A stretch of DNA of 64,000 nucleotides from Clostridium sp. TW13 (GCF_024345225.1 NZ_BROD01000001.1:1488001-1552000); one strand, 5' to 3'. Counted from the first letter of the stretch, positions 44,038 through 52,860 are shown. Translations and numbers: made by a program. Notes: a model not told the origin generated them from the sequence alone.

Positions 44038-45129
44038 GTGGAATTACACATGATAAGATATGAAAATAAAGACATTGTTGTACTACTTGATAATGATATG
44101 AAATTAGTTAAGCCTGTATATGACTACCTGAAATACCTTAGACAAAAAGATAGAGCATTTAATACAGTAAAGGCTAATTGTAATGATTTAAAGTTATATT
44201 GGGAGTTCTTGAATAAGGAACATTACCAATATGACGAAGTAACGCCTAATATTATAGGTGAGTTTATAGAATATCTTAGAGAGCCTAACGCCACTAACAA
44301 CGTAGTTAGTGTTTATGCTGAAAGTAAGCGTACAGGTAAGACAATAAATAGAATACTTAGTACAATTTATAATTTCTATAAGTATTGTGGAATGATTAAA
44401 GAAATAAACAATCCTATCATAATGGAAGATGTAAATAGACCATTTGATATGTTTAAAAGTTTACTATATCATGCCCGAAACAATAATAAGACTAAGCAAT
44501 CTATATTCAAAGTTAAAGAAAGTAAAACTACTTTTAAGTTAGTATCAGATAATGATGCTGAAATATTCTTAAATAACTTACCCACTTGGAGAGATAAGTT
44601 AATATTTAAGATAATGTATCTTACAGGGGCGAGGATTGGTGAAGTTTTAGAACTTCAAATTGAGGATATACCTTATCCAAACACCTCAAAAGAAATTGGT
44701 ATATTAGAAAATATAAAGTCTAAGGGTAAAAGAAGGCATTTATATATTCCAATGATTTTATTAGAGGAAATAGATAATTTCATAATGGAAGAAAGAAATA
44801 ATATTGATACAGAGCATGGTTATATCTTTGTGTCTCAACAAAAGCAGAATTTAGGTAAACCACTAACTTATAGAGCGATCTATGAAGTCTTTGATGTAGT
44901 TAAGAAGAAAACTGGAATACAACTAAAATTTCACGATTTAAGGCATACTTGTGCAACTGCTCTAGTTCAAAGTGGTATGGATATTAGTGTTGTTAAGATA
45001 ATTTTAGGGCATGAACATATCACAACAACTCAACAATATACTCATATTTCAAATCAATATCTTGAAGATAATTTAAGTAGATATTGGAGTAAGAGTTCTT
45101 TAATTGGAGGTGGAGTAAGTGGCGAGTAA
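44038..45129 (+). CDS. Tyrosine recombinase, TnpA-like
   Basis: The 363-residue protein starts at GTG 44038 with TGGAGGAA upstream. It has an N-terminal SAM-like core-binding domain (about 20-120) and a catalytic domain with Arg in TGARIGEVLELQ, HxxR in KFHDLRHTCATAL, His in LGHEHITTTQQYT and the nucleophile Tyr in the same segment. Length equals TnpA of Tn554 (about 360). It overlaps the next gene by 11 bases. Confidence 0.92.
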   Translation: MELHMIRYENKDIVVLLDNDMKLVKPVYDYLKYLRQKDRAFNTVKANCNDLKLYWEFLNKEHYQYDEVTPNIIGEFIEYLREPNATNNVVSVYAESKRTGKTINRILSTIYNFYKYCGMIKEINNPIIMEDVNRPFDMFKSLLYHARNNNKTKQSIFKVKESKTTFKLVSDNDAEIFLNNLPTWRDKLIFKIMYLTGARIGEVLELQIEDIPYPNTSKEIGILENIKSKGKRRHLYIPMILLEEIDNFIMEERNNIDTEHGYIFVSQQKQNLGKPLTYRAIYEVFDVVKKKTGIQLKFHDLRHTCATALVQSGMDISVVKIILGHEHITTTQQYTHISNQYLEDNLSRYWSKSSLIGGGVSGE

Positions 45130-46567
45130 AATGCCTAACGGTGATAAATGGGAACTAATAGATAATGATAGCAACTCACAACATTGTGGCGAAAAGTTCA
45201 AGTTTGATTTTTCATATATCAAAAGTGATAGCATCAAAAATGTTGTTAAAGCTTATATTTGGAGAAATTATAGAGAAAGAAATAAAGTTTTATATTGGTT
45301 GTATAGAGAAGTTATTACAAACTTCAATAGAGTTAATCAGTTTTTTGAATTAAACAATATAACAAATTTAAATAAGCTAACCAATAAAGAAATAAGCAAC
45401 TTGATGTCATATTTAAATACCTTAGTAAGTCCTAAAAATAATAAAAAATATTCGACTTCAATGAAAAGAAATTGTTTAAAAACGGTTAAGAATATCATTC
45501 GTTGGGGGCAACTATATATGCCTGATGAAGTTCCTAAAATGGAGATATTTACAGGTAATGAATATGCAGGAATTAATAGAGAACTTAAAATACATTTTAT
45601 TCCTGATGAAGTTTTAGAACAAATAAATAAAGCATTAGTAAACGAAGAAAACTTTTATATCAAATATGGAATAATCATTTTACAATCAACAGGAATGAGA
45701 ATTGGCGATATGCTTAAATTAACTATTGATAGTGTTAAGCCACATTTAATTAGTGGTTACACCTTAACTTGGTATGACCATAAAAACCGCAAGGAACGTC
45801 AACCAATTCCTATTCCTAATGAATGTGCTATCGCAGTCGAAAAGTTGATAGAGCATACAAAAGAATTAAGAGAACAGGCTGATGATAATATTAAAAATTA
45901 TTTATTTATTCATAGAGTATCGACTGGTAAAAATGTTGGAGAAATAATGAGGGTAAAATCAGAAAGCGGAATAATTCATAAGTGGTTTAATGCTTTTATT
46001 AAGAACAATGATATTCGAGATACCAATGGTGAATATTATAATCTTACATCACACCAATTTAGAAGAACACTTGCCACTGATATGTTATCCAAAGGAACTG
46101 ATTTAAAGGCTATACAAGAAGTCTTAGGACATTCTTCTGCTACAGCTACGAAACGACATTACGCTGATATTAAAGATAAAGAAAGAGCCGAAGTATTTAA
46201 GAATATAGGTATTATTGGAAATATCAACAAAGTTGATGAAACGGTTATAACAGATAAGAAAGATTTAATTTGGTTCAAAGAAAATAAGGATAAGGGAGCA
46301 AGGATGGAAGATGGTTATTGCACTAAGCCTTGCAATGATGGAAAGATTTGCGACAGATTATTAAAAAGACAGAAGTGTTATACTTGTGGTAGATATATAA
46401 CTACTCCAGAGTATTTACAGGCTCATAAGAACTATTTAGCAGAGTTAGAAAAGCAATTAGAGGGAAATATTTATGGCGACCATTATGCCGAGCATTTTCT
46501 ACCTACTATTGAAATTCTAAAAGAGATTGTAAAGAGATTGGAGGAAATACAAGATGGCAATAACTAA
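45119..46567 (+). CDS. Tyrosine recombinase, second of trio (TnpB-like)
   Basis: The 482-residue protein starts at GTG 45119, with GGAGGTGG near the end of the first gene. The catalytic set is TGMRIGDMLKL (Arg), TSHQFRRTLATDM (HxxR), GHSSATATKRHYADI (His and Tyr). The C-terminal 80 residues hold CTKPCNDGKICDRLLKRQKCYTCG, a predicted zinc-binding module typical of TnpB-type recombinases. It overlaps the third gene by 14 bases. Confidence 0.9.
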   Translation: MASKMPNGDKWELIDNDSNSQHCGEKFKFDFSYIKSDSIKNVVKAYIWRNYRERNKVLYWLYREVITNFNRVNQFFELNNITNLNKLTNKEISNLMSYLNTLVSPKNNKKYSTSMKRNCLKTVKNIIRWGQLYMPDEVPKMEIFTGNEYAGINRELKIHFIPDEVLEQINKALVNEENFYIKYGIIILQSTGMRIGDMLKLTIDSVKPHLISGYTLTWYDHKNRKERQPIPIPNECAIAVEKLIEHTKELREQADDNIKNYLFIHRVSTGKNVGEIMRVKSESGIIHKWFNAFIKNNDIRDTNGEYYNLTSHQFRRTLATDMLSKGTDLKAIQEVLGHSSATATKRHYADIKDKERAEVFKNIGIIGNINKVDETVITDKKDLIWFKENKDKGARMEDGYCTKPCNDGKICDRLLKRQKCYTCGRYITTPEYLQAHKNYLAELEKQLEGNIYGDHYAEHFLPTIEILKEIVKRLEEIQDGNN

Positions 46568-48083
46568 GTTGAATTTACAACCAATAACTACAGAAAGTGA
46601 TTATAGCAATATAAAAATTGGAGATTCTAAATTTACTGATGATATATGGGACTTATCGCTTTTCATAACTGCTAAAACAACTAAGGAAAGTCAAAAGAAA
46701 ATCAACTTTGACTTTATAAAAAATAAAGATATGAAACATACAGTTAAGCTTTATACTTATTATAGATTAGGAAAAGTTAAACCAAGAACAGTAAGAGACA
46801 ATATAAATGGACAATTACCTTTATTCATTCAATATTGCAAATTAAATGGCATAGATAGCTTTAATGAAATATTCAAAGAGATATTCCTTGATTATGCTCT
46901 ATGGCTTAAAGAAGATAAAAAGGTTGCTCAACGTACAGGATATTTGTGTTGTATCGTAGTTGAAGAAATTATTAAAATAGGTCAAATAAAGGGTTGGAAT
47001 GTACCTAAAATCAATATCTTTGTAGATTTTACATCTTTAGATTTATGGGATATTAAAAAGGATTTAAAAGAAAATAAAACTAAACCTATCCCAGAAGATG
47101 TATTTGATAAAATACTTCAATGTGCATTAAAAGAAAAGAATATATTAACTAAAGCAGGAATAATAATTCAAAGTCAAACAGGACTTAGAATTAATGAGGT
47201 ATTATCTATTCGACAAGGTTGTGTTCATACAACGAATAATGGATATGATTATATTGAAGTTACTCTTAGTAAAACTGAAAAAGGTGAACCTATAATTCAT
47301 AAAGTATTCATTAACGAATTAGTTAAAAATGTAGTTACAGAACTTGAAGAATATACTAAAGAGTTAAGGTCAGAAAGTGGATTAAAGGAATTATTTATAA
47401 TTAGAAATAATGGAATAAGAGTTTTAAATGGTGACAAATGGGGAGAAAATAGACTTCCAAATTTCATTAAAAGGTGGGATATAAGAGATAGCAAAGGTAA
47501 CTTATATCCATTGAAATCTCACCAATTTAGAGCAACTTTTGTTAGAGAACTTATCAAACAAAAAGTACCTATAGCATATATTATGAAACAGTTTGCTCAT
47601 GTATCTATTGAAATGACTTCACATTACCTTACTTTGCAAGAAGAAGAAGTTAAAGAAATATATTCAGATATGATACTTGGTAAAGACTCTAAAATTGCTG
47701 GGCTTAGAGCAAAAGAAATAAAGACTAAACTTGATGAACAGTTTAGAGGTAAAACCGAGCAAGAGATTGATATTATAATTTCTAATTTATCAAAATCTAT
47801 GAGTTTTAATCCGTTACCGACAGGTGTATGTTTATATGATTTTAGAAGGGGCAACTGTTCTGATGGTGATGGATGTTTTTTCTATAATTGTCCTAACTAC
47901 GTTACCGAAGTTAAATTCTATCCTATTTTAAAGCAAGAATTAGACCTTATGGAAAAAGAAATGGCAAGATATAAAGAGTTAGGTCAACAACGTTCTTGGG
48001 AAAGACAATATGTTAAATATAAGTATTTAAAACCATTAGTAGATAGTTTGGAGGATCAAATAAATGAAGAAGAGAAATGTTAA
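46554..48083 (+). CDS. Tyrosine recombinase, third of trio
   Basis: The 509-residue protein has catalytic motifs TGLRINEVLSIRQ, KSHQFRATFVREL and FAHVSIEMTSHYLTL. The Arg, HxxR and Tyr are present, while the fourth position is His in FAHVS. A cysteine cluster GVCLYDFRRGNCSDGDGCFFYNCPNY lies near residue 435, followed by a helical tail. GGAGGAAATACAAG precedes ATG. It overlaps the TnpC-like gene by 20 bases. Confidence 0.9.
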   Translation: MAITKLNLQPITTESDYSNIKIGDSKFTDDIWDLSLFITAKTTKESQKKINFDFIKNKDMKHTVKLYTYYRLGKVKPRTVRDNINGQLPLFIQYCKLNGIDSFNEIFKEIFLDYALWLKEDKKVAQRTGYLCCIVVEEIIKIGQIKGWNVPKINIFVDFTSLDLWDIKKDLKENKTKPIPEDVFDKILQCALKEKNILTKAGIIIQSQTGLRINEVLSIRQGCVHTTNNGYDYIEVTLSKTEKGEPIIHKVFINELVKNVVTELEEYTKELRSESGLKELFIIRNNGIRVLNGDKWGENRLPNFIKRWDIRDSKGNLYPLKSHQFRATFVRELIKQKVPIAYIMKQFAHVSIEMTSHYLTLQEEEVKEIYSDMILGKDSKIAGLRAKEIKTKLDEQFRGKTEQEIDIIISNLSKSMSFNPLPTGVCLYDFRRGNCSDGDGCFFYNCPNYVTEVKFYPILKQELDLMEKEMARYKELGQQRSWERQYVKYKYLKPLVDSLEDQINEEEKC

Positions 48084-48504
48084 TACAGACGGCTTAAAGC
48101 AATTTGCTGAAAAGAAAAACCAAGAAACTATCGAAAAGGTTAATAAAGCAATAGATAAGTTAAAGCGTTCCAAGACTAAGACAATTAACTTTAAAACAGT
48201 AGCCGAGGAAGCAGGCGTATCTAAGGCTACTCTATACAACAATGATATTCTTAAAGAACGTATATTAAGCCTAAGAGCCATTGAAAAAGGTGTTCCTAAT
48301 GATAGTATAGTTGCTACACCTAAAGATAAGATAAAGGCGAAAGACGATAAGATAAAACAACTTTATGATGAAATAAAGAAACTTAAAAAAGATAAAGAAA
48401 AACTAATTATCCAATTAGTTGATATGGAAGAACTTAAAGATGAAAATAGAAGATTAAAACAACAGTTAGAAATTCTTCGTGGAAAACTATATGAAAAAGT
48501 ATAA
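48064..48504 (+). CDS. TnpC-like / DUF6262 transposition accessory protein
   Basis: The 146-residue protein has an N-terminal helix-turn-helix-like part (TINFKTVAEEAGVSKATLYNN) and a C-terminal lysine/glutamate-rich coiled coil (about 90-140). This is the pattern of TnpC in Tn554-group elements, which affects orientation and efficiency of transposition. TTGGAGGATC precedes the ATG inside the end of the preceding gene. Confidence 0.85.
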   Translation: MKKRNVNTDGLKQFAEKKNQETIEKVNKAIDKLKRSKTKTINFKTVAEEAGVSKATLYNNDILKERILSLRAIEKGVPNDSIVATPKDKIKAKDDKIKQLYDEIKKLKKDKEKLIIQLVDMEELKDENRRLKQQLEILRGKLYEKV

Positions 48505-48572
48505 AATTTATCATAAATATATAATATAGTATGATATAATGTAGTATATATTTAGAGAGGGGGAATTTAATT

Positions 48573-49424
48573 TTGGAGAAGGAAATTAAGAGAAAAGATT
48601 TAACTTCAAATTTACTTAGTAAAGTAATATTAAGATTAGATTTTTTAAGAATAGTAAATATACAAGAATTAGTATCTGATTTACAAAATAAATTAAATAA
48701 CTTAGGCTTTTATCTTACAAATGAAAATATTACTAATGAAGTCGAATTTCAAATAAATGACCCAGATGTATCATCTTCAGATAATCTTATTGTAAAGAAA
48801 ACAGTTAAACGAGAGCAAATGTTTGTTTTTCAAAGTTCTAAAGATAATACACAGTTATTAATTGGTGAAAGTTGTATTATATTTAATATAGATTGTGAAA
48901 AAAAATATTGTCTTGAGTATTATATTTTGATTTTTTGTGACGCGATTTTATTAGCACAAGACAAATTTAAATTTATTAAATTTACTAGACTTGGGATAAG
49001 GAAAATAAATAATGTTATATGCAAAGAAAGCAAATTATATTATTTGTTTGGGAAGTGTTTCTTTTCTAATAGTAATGATTGCTTAAACAATGCAAAAATG
49101 ATTAATTATGTTAGAAGGCAATCAGTAGATAATTTTATATATAATAATCATTCATTTAATGTTTCTAAATTTATTCAAGAAGGTTTTTTAGAAAATGACA
49201 TAAATAAAAAAGCGTATAATGTAATTTTAGATATAGATGGATACATAAAAGAAGAAGATATTCCTAAAAAATTTGAAGATACAAAAGAACTAGACGACAT
49301 TATAACTAATATAAATGATGATTTATTTCACATATTTAGATGTAATATTACAAAAGAATTTACTAATGATTTAGTTAAGGGTGTATGTGATAATGTAGAA
49401 TGGGGGATGAAAAAGAATGATTAA
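48573..49424 (+). CDS. TIGR04255-like family protein (cargo gene 1)
   Basis: The 283-residue protein starts at TTG 48573 behind GAGAGGGGG. The sequence fits the sporadically distributed TIGR04255 type: an early beta strand (KVILRLDFLRI), a central FTRLGIRKINN resembling the family LGLRYIN segment, and a late LFHIFRCNITKEF. No catalytic motif or membrane segment is seen. It overlaps the next gene by eight bases. Function unknown; assignment is from pattern memory and moderate. Confidence 0.6.
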   Translation: MEKEIKRKDLTSNLLSKVILRLDFLRIVNIQELVSDLQNKLNNLGFYLTNENITNEVEFQINDPDVSSSDNLIVKKTVKREQMFVFQSSKDNTQLLIGESCIIFNIDCEKKYCLEYYILIFCDAILLAQDKFKFIKFTRLGIRKINNVICKESKLYYLFGKCFFSNSNDCLNNAKMINYVRRQSVDNFIYNNHSFNVSKFIQEGFLENDINKKAYNVILDIDGYIKEEDIPKKFEDTKELDDIITNINDDLFHIFRCNITKEFTNDLVKGVCDNVEWGMKKND

Positions 49425-49623
49425 TTTTAAGGAGACTTATGAAAACCATTATTCAAGTTTACTAAATAATAAAAAAAATAATGGTATAGAAATTAATTTT
49501 AAAAAAGATAATAAATTTATTGAGTTTTCTAGCAAATATAATTCGAGAACATATACTGAAGGTGTTGTTTGTTATCAAGATAGACAAAATGTAAAATTAG
49601 AAGAATCAGAATGGGAATTATAA
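49417..49623 (+). CDS. 68-residue cargo protein
   Basis: A small soluble protein overlapping both neighbours (8 and 13 bases), so translation is probably coupled. The sequence has beta-type stretches (GIEINFKKDNKFIEFSSKY) and an acidic C-terminus (EESEWEL). It has no recognisable motif. Its tight embedding argues that it is a genuine subunit, adaptor or antidote of the cargo system. Confidence 0.6.
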   Translation: MINFKETYENHYSSLLNNKKNNGIEINFKKDNKFIEFSSKYNSRTYTEGVVCYQDRQNVKLEESEWEL

Positions 49624-50597
49624 AAAATCACTTAAGCAAAGTAAAAGATTTATTCTTAGAAATATATTTAATAGGCTACAATAGTGCAGGTGAAAGTATT
49701 TTATTTTTAATAAGAAGTGAAAATCCCGAAAAACAAATTATTTTTTCGGGAGTCATAGATTGTTATGAGGAGAATAAAATCAATAAAACTATAGAACTAC
49801 TTGATAAATTTAATATTGAAAAAATAGATTTTTTATGTTGGACACACCCAGATGATGACCATTCTATAGGGATAGATAAAATATTTGATAAATACTCAGA
49901 TAAAAATACAAGAATTATAATTCCTCAATCATTATTAGAGTTAAGTGATAAATTGGATGATAAAACAAGAAGTATATGTGAAAATATAGGGGGAAAAGTA
50001 AAAAAGAAAAGAGATACTCAAATGTATGATGTTGTTGAGGCTCAAGCAAATATGAAATTACTTAATCTTTCAATAGGAAGCGAGGATAGATTAAAACCTT
50101 ATAAGTTTTGTATAACAAGTATTTCTCCATTTTATGATTTGGTACTTTCTCAATATGATAATAAAGAATTGAAAAACAATCATTTTTCTATAGGATTACT
50201 TATGGAATGTGAAGGAATAAATTTATTGTTCACAAGTGATATTGAAAAAAGAACTATAAAAAGATTTTATGATAATATTTCATTACCAGAAGAAATTCAT
50301 TATATTAAAATTCCACATCATGGTTCTAAGAAATCAAGACCTTTCTTAGATTATTTAGAATTTTCTGGTATAAATAACACCTTAATAAGTTGTAGTACTG
50401 TATATAGTAATTGTAAATTACCTGATATTAATCTTTTGCAGGATTATAAAAGCAAATCACAAAAGCTTTTTTGTACAAATTGTGAAGTTAAAACAAAAAA
50501 TTCTGGGAAAGATGGGTATGGAATTTTAGGTGTAAGAATAAATATTATAAATAAAAAAATAGGATATAAATGTTTTAGTGATGCTACTGAATTATAG
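49611..50597 (+). CDS. ComEC-like metallo-beta-lactamase-fold hydrolase (cargo gene 3)
   Basis: The 328-residue soluble protein has metal motifs H79-P-D-D-D-H84 (WTHPDDDHSIG), a second ligand region NNHFSIGLLMECEGINLLFTSDIE with the bridging Asp, and IPHHGSKKSRP. Such stand-alone ComEC/Rec2-type MBL domains act on nucleic acids or nucleotides in known relatives. There are no membrane helices, unlike ComEC. It is the likely effector of the three-gene cargo. Confidence 0.8.
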   Translation: MGIIKNHLSKVKDLFLEIYLIGYNSAGESILFLIRSENPEKQIIFSGVIDCYEENKINKTIELLDKFNIEKIDFLCWTHPDDDHSIGIDKIFDKYSDKNTRIIIPQSLLELSDKLDDKTRSICENIGGKVKKKRDTQMYDVVEAQANMKLLNLSIGSEDRLKPYKFCITSISPFYDLVLSQYDNKELKNNHFSIGLLMECEGINLLFTSDIEKRTIKRFYDNISLPEEIHYIKIPHHGSKKSRPFLDYLEFSGINNTLISCSTVYSNCKLPDINLLQDYKSKSQKLFCTNCEVKTKNSGKDGYGILGVRINIINKKIGYKCFSDATEL

Positions 50598-50680
50598 AAT
50601 AGGACAAGCTTTATTTTCTAATTTATTTTGACTATATTATGCATGTGATAATCATATATAACAAAATAAAGAACATAATA

Positions 50681-50710
50681 AAAAGACCTTCAAATAACTG
50701 AAGGTCTTTT
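50681..50710 (+). terminator. Terminator of the cargo operon
   Basis: AAAAGACCTTCA pairs perfectly with TGAAGGTCTTTT around AATAAC. The following 200 bases hold no gene, only several GTGTATAA-type motifs on both strands, likely recombinase binding sites. Confidence 0.85.
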
Positions 50711-50945
50711 ACTTATGTCCAAAATTATATATAATTAAAAATAATGTCTATAGATACGGTATACATTGTTTATATGTAATCAGTGTATAAATAGCCATGA
50801 TAAGGGGCTTACAGTACCTTATACACTAGATATTAGATGTATGTCACAAATTATTAACATATTATACACAAAAAATAGTATAAAAAGAAAGAGGTGAATT
50901 TTAGTGGGCATTTGGTACTTGTTATACACTTACTCACTAAAGATA

Positions 50946-50952
50946 AATTATG
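50946..50952 (+). repeat. Right flanking direct repeat AATTATG
   Basis: Matches 43799-43805. Its last three bases are the start codon of the kinase gene. Confidence 0.75.
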
Positions 50953-51438
50953 GCAAAAGTAATTTTATTATGTGGTAAGATTTGCAGTGGGAAAAGCTAC
51001 TATACGAAATTGTTAAAACAGAATAATAATGCTGTTATTTTGTCATGTGACGAAATATTATTTGATTTGTCTCTAAATGATGTTGGAGATAGGCACGATG
51101 TATTAGTAGAGAAGGTAAAGCAGTATTTTTATAAAAAAACAGAGGAAATTATTGAAGTTGGAGTCAATGTTGTTTTGGATTTTGGATTTTGGAGCAAACA
51201 AGAGCGGAATAATATATCAAAATACTATTTAGAAAGAAATATTGATTATGAATGGCACTATATAGATATTTCAGATGAAGATTGGAAGAAAAATATTGAA
51301 GAAAGAAATCAGAAGGTTTGTAAAAGCGAAGCTAATGCATATTATGTTGATGAAGGACTTCTAGTAAAATTAAATTCTTTATTTGAAAAACCTTCAACAC
51401 AAGAAATGGATGTTTGGTTTATAAATGAAAGAGTATAA
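50950..51438 (+). CDS. P-loop kinase-like ATP-binding protein (AAA_33 type)
   Basis: The 162-residue protein has Walker A GKICSGKS at about 9-16, a strand with CDE, a second acidic strand NVVLDFGFWSK, and an Arg-rich lid (RNQKVCKSEANAYYVDE). It resembles small kinases or zeta-toxin-like phosphotransferases that are common as resistance or nucleotide kinases in clostridia. No ribosome binding site lies upstream: the mobile element's inverted repeat abuts the ATG. Before insertion the site GGGTGGGATG at 43789-43798 would have been four bases upstream of the ATG. Confidence 0.75.
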   Translation: MAKVILLCGKICSGKSYYTKLLKQNNNAVILSCDEILFDLSLNDVGDRHDVLVEKVKQYFYKKTEEIIEVGVNVVLDFGFWSKQERNNISKYYLERNIDYEWHYIDISDEDWKKNIEERNQKVCKSEANAYYVDEGLLVKLNSLFEKPSTQEMDVWFINERV

Positions 51439-51536
51439 ACATTAGAATCTACAAATTTGAAATTTGGTTATGAAGATATGAGTTTTGATATTAATAGACA
51501 CTTACTTAAGTGATAAACAGAGAGGATGGTAGTATC

Positions 51537-51728
51537 TTGAGATTTGATGAGATATTTAAAATATTAATGGATAGTAGAAAAACTATTTCAAGAAAGGCAT
51601 GGTTACCTTGCTCGGAATTATCATACGATGTTACTAATAAGCAGATAGTATTTTTTGATGGTCATAGTTTTCAAAGATGGTGTCCTTCACATGATGATAT
51701 AGTTGCTATGGATTGGGAAGTAGTGTGA
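51537..51728 (+). CDS. DUF2829 (Tad2-like) protein
   Basis: The protein is 63 residues from TTG at 51537, with AGAGAGGATGG upstream and the family's usual start context (FDEIFKILMD). A GTG at 51510 would add nine residues. The small beta-rich fold has ISRKAW early and the terminal DIVAMDWEVV, typical of DUF2829. Phage members (Tad2) sequester Thoeris signalling molecules; a chromosomal role is unknown. Likely of phage origin. Confidence 0.65.
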   Translation: MRFDEIFKILMDSRKTISRKAWLPCSELSYDVTNKQIVFFDGHSFQRWCPSHDDIVAMDWEVV

Positions 51729-51764
51729 TATAAGTTTAATTAAAAATTAGCATGGAGGGGTAAA

Positions 51765-51950
51765 ATTATAGGGCCAGCAATTTTAAAAGGGAATCTTATA
51801 AATGATGCATATGTATATGAGATATTAATTAGAGCAACTAAAGAAGAGAATTTGCTTAGAGGATTAGAAATAGCTTCAAGTTTTTTGCTATATAGAAATA
51901 ATAAAATTAAAAAACTAAGATTACCGTTAATATTCAATATTCTTAACTAG
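51765..51950 (+). other. 61-codon reading frame without a standard start codon
   Basis: GGAGGGG (51754-51760) is well placed, but the frame begins AAA-ATT-ATA and has no ATG, GTG or TTG before IIGPAILKGNLINDAYVYE. It continues to NILN and TAG. Either an ATT/ATA start is used or the start codon is mutated. Composition looks coding, with a hydrophobic-charged helical pattern. Confidence 0.35.
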
Positions 51951-52124
51951 GATATTATTTATAGTAAAACTTTTTAGTGCAATCTCACTCCTCTTGTAGT
52001 TATACAATATTAATTGAGTCAAGCTTATTTGCACACATAATGTGTAAAAAATTTGCAATTATTACTTTATATGATGTATAATTAAGCGTGAAAACAAGAA
52101 AATGTATTAAAAGGGGAAATTTTA

Positions 52125-52769
52125 ATGTTAAAAAAGAGATTAGTAACTGAAAGAAAAAGACATATAGCAGTATCATTAATTTTGATGTTAACTTTATGTA
52201 TAGGATTAGTAGGATGCGGAAAAGAATATAGAGATGGTGAAAAAGATTCTAAACCAATGACAAGCTCACAGATGGTCGATGAGTATAATAATAAATACTC
52301 AAAAGTTAGAGATTTTATAAAAGATAATCTTGAGAAGCAAAAAACTACAGAAGGTAAGCCAGGTAAAGTAGATGAAATAAATTTTAGTGATCCAACCGTA
52401 AAAGGGAACAAGAAACCGAACAGTTTGTATTATCAAAATATAATGCCAGTAGATAATTATAATTGTTCTTATTGTCTTGAGGCAAAGAGCTTATATGGTA
52501 AAGACCAAGATGCTGAGAAGATAAAATCTTCATTAGAAATGATGATAGACAAAAGTAAGTTTGATCCTAAAAAGTTTAAGGTATCAGGAACTTTATTTGA
52601 AAAATATTTAAGGCTTGTGTCTACAGAAAAAATAGATTTAAAAGAGCTAGATGAAAAAATCTCTCAGAACTTTGGGAAGGATAGTGCTATAGAAGGTAGA
52701 TATGGTAACACAAAAGTCTCAATTGTATTAAATGATGATAAAGTAAGTTGTGAAGTTGAGATAAGGTAG
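52125..52769 (+). CDS. Putative lipoprotein
   Basis: The 214-residue protein has AAGGGGAAA before ATG. A lysine/arginine-rich N-terminus precedes a hydrophobic stretch ending in the lipobox LVGC (Cys27 or nearby). The mature part is soluble and charged with no domain I recognise. Two cysteines in NCSYCLEAK may pair. Probably anchored to the outer face of the membrane. Confidence 0.75.
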   Translation: MLKKRLVTERKRHIAVSLILMLTLCIGLVGCGKEYRDGEKDSKPMTSSQMVDEYNNKYSKVRDFIKDNLEKQKTTEGKPGKVDEINFSDPTVKGNKKPNSLYYQNIMPVDNYNCSYCLEAKSLYGKDQDAEKIKSSLEMMIDKSKFDPKKFKVSGTLFEKYLRLVSTEKIDLKELDEKISQNFGKDSAIEGRYGNTKVSIVLNDDKVSCEVEIR

Positions 52770-52818
52770 AGTTTGCTAATAATTTTGTATAAATTTTAGA
52801 AGATTAGATTTTATTTAA

Positions 52819-52860
52819 GAGGTTGGATAGTTCAATAGGCTATCCAACCTTACTTATTTT
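52819..52860 (+). terminator. Bidirectional terminator
   Basis: AGGTTGGATAG pairs with CTATCCAACCT between two convergent genes. Confidence 0.75.

Larger units (their letters stand above)
43806..50945 (+). mobile_element. Tn554-like element with three tyrosine recombinases and three-gene cargo
   Basis: Ends are defined by the inverted repeat TTATCTTTAGTGAGTA (43806-43821 and, as complement, 50931-50946). Shared inner motifs are AGTGTATAA and CAAGTACCA (43897-43905 and 43913-43921 on the left; contiguous at 50913-50930 on the right, complement). AATTATG flanks both sides. Contents are three overlapping tyrosine recombinase genes, a TnpC-like gene, then three cargo genes. Length is about 7.1 kb. 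The recombinase set resembles Tn554 and recombinase-in-trio elements. All recombinases keep their catalytic tyrosine, so mobility is possible. Confidence 0.8.
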
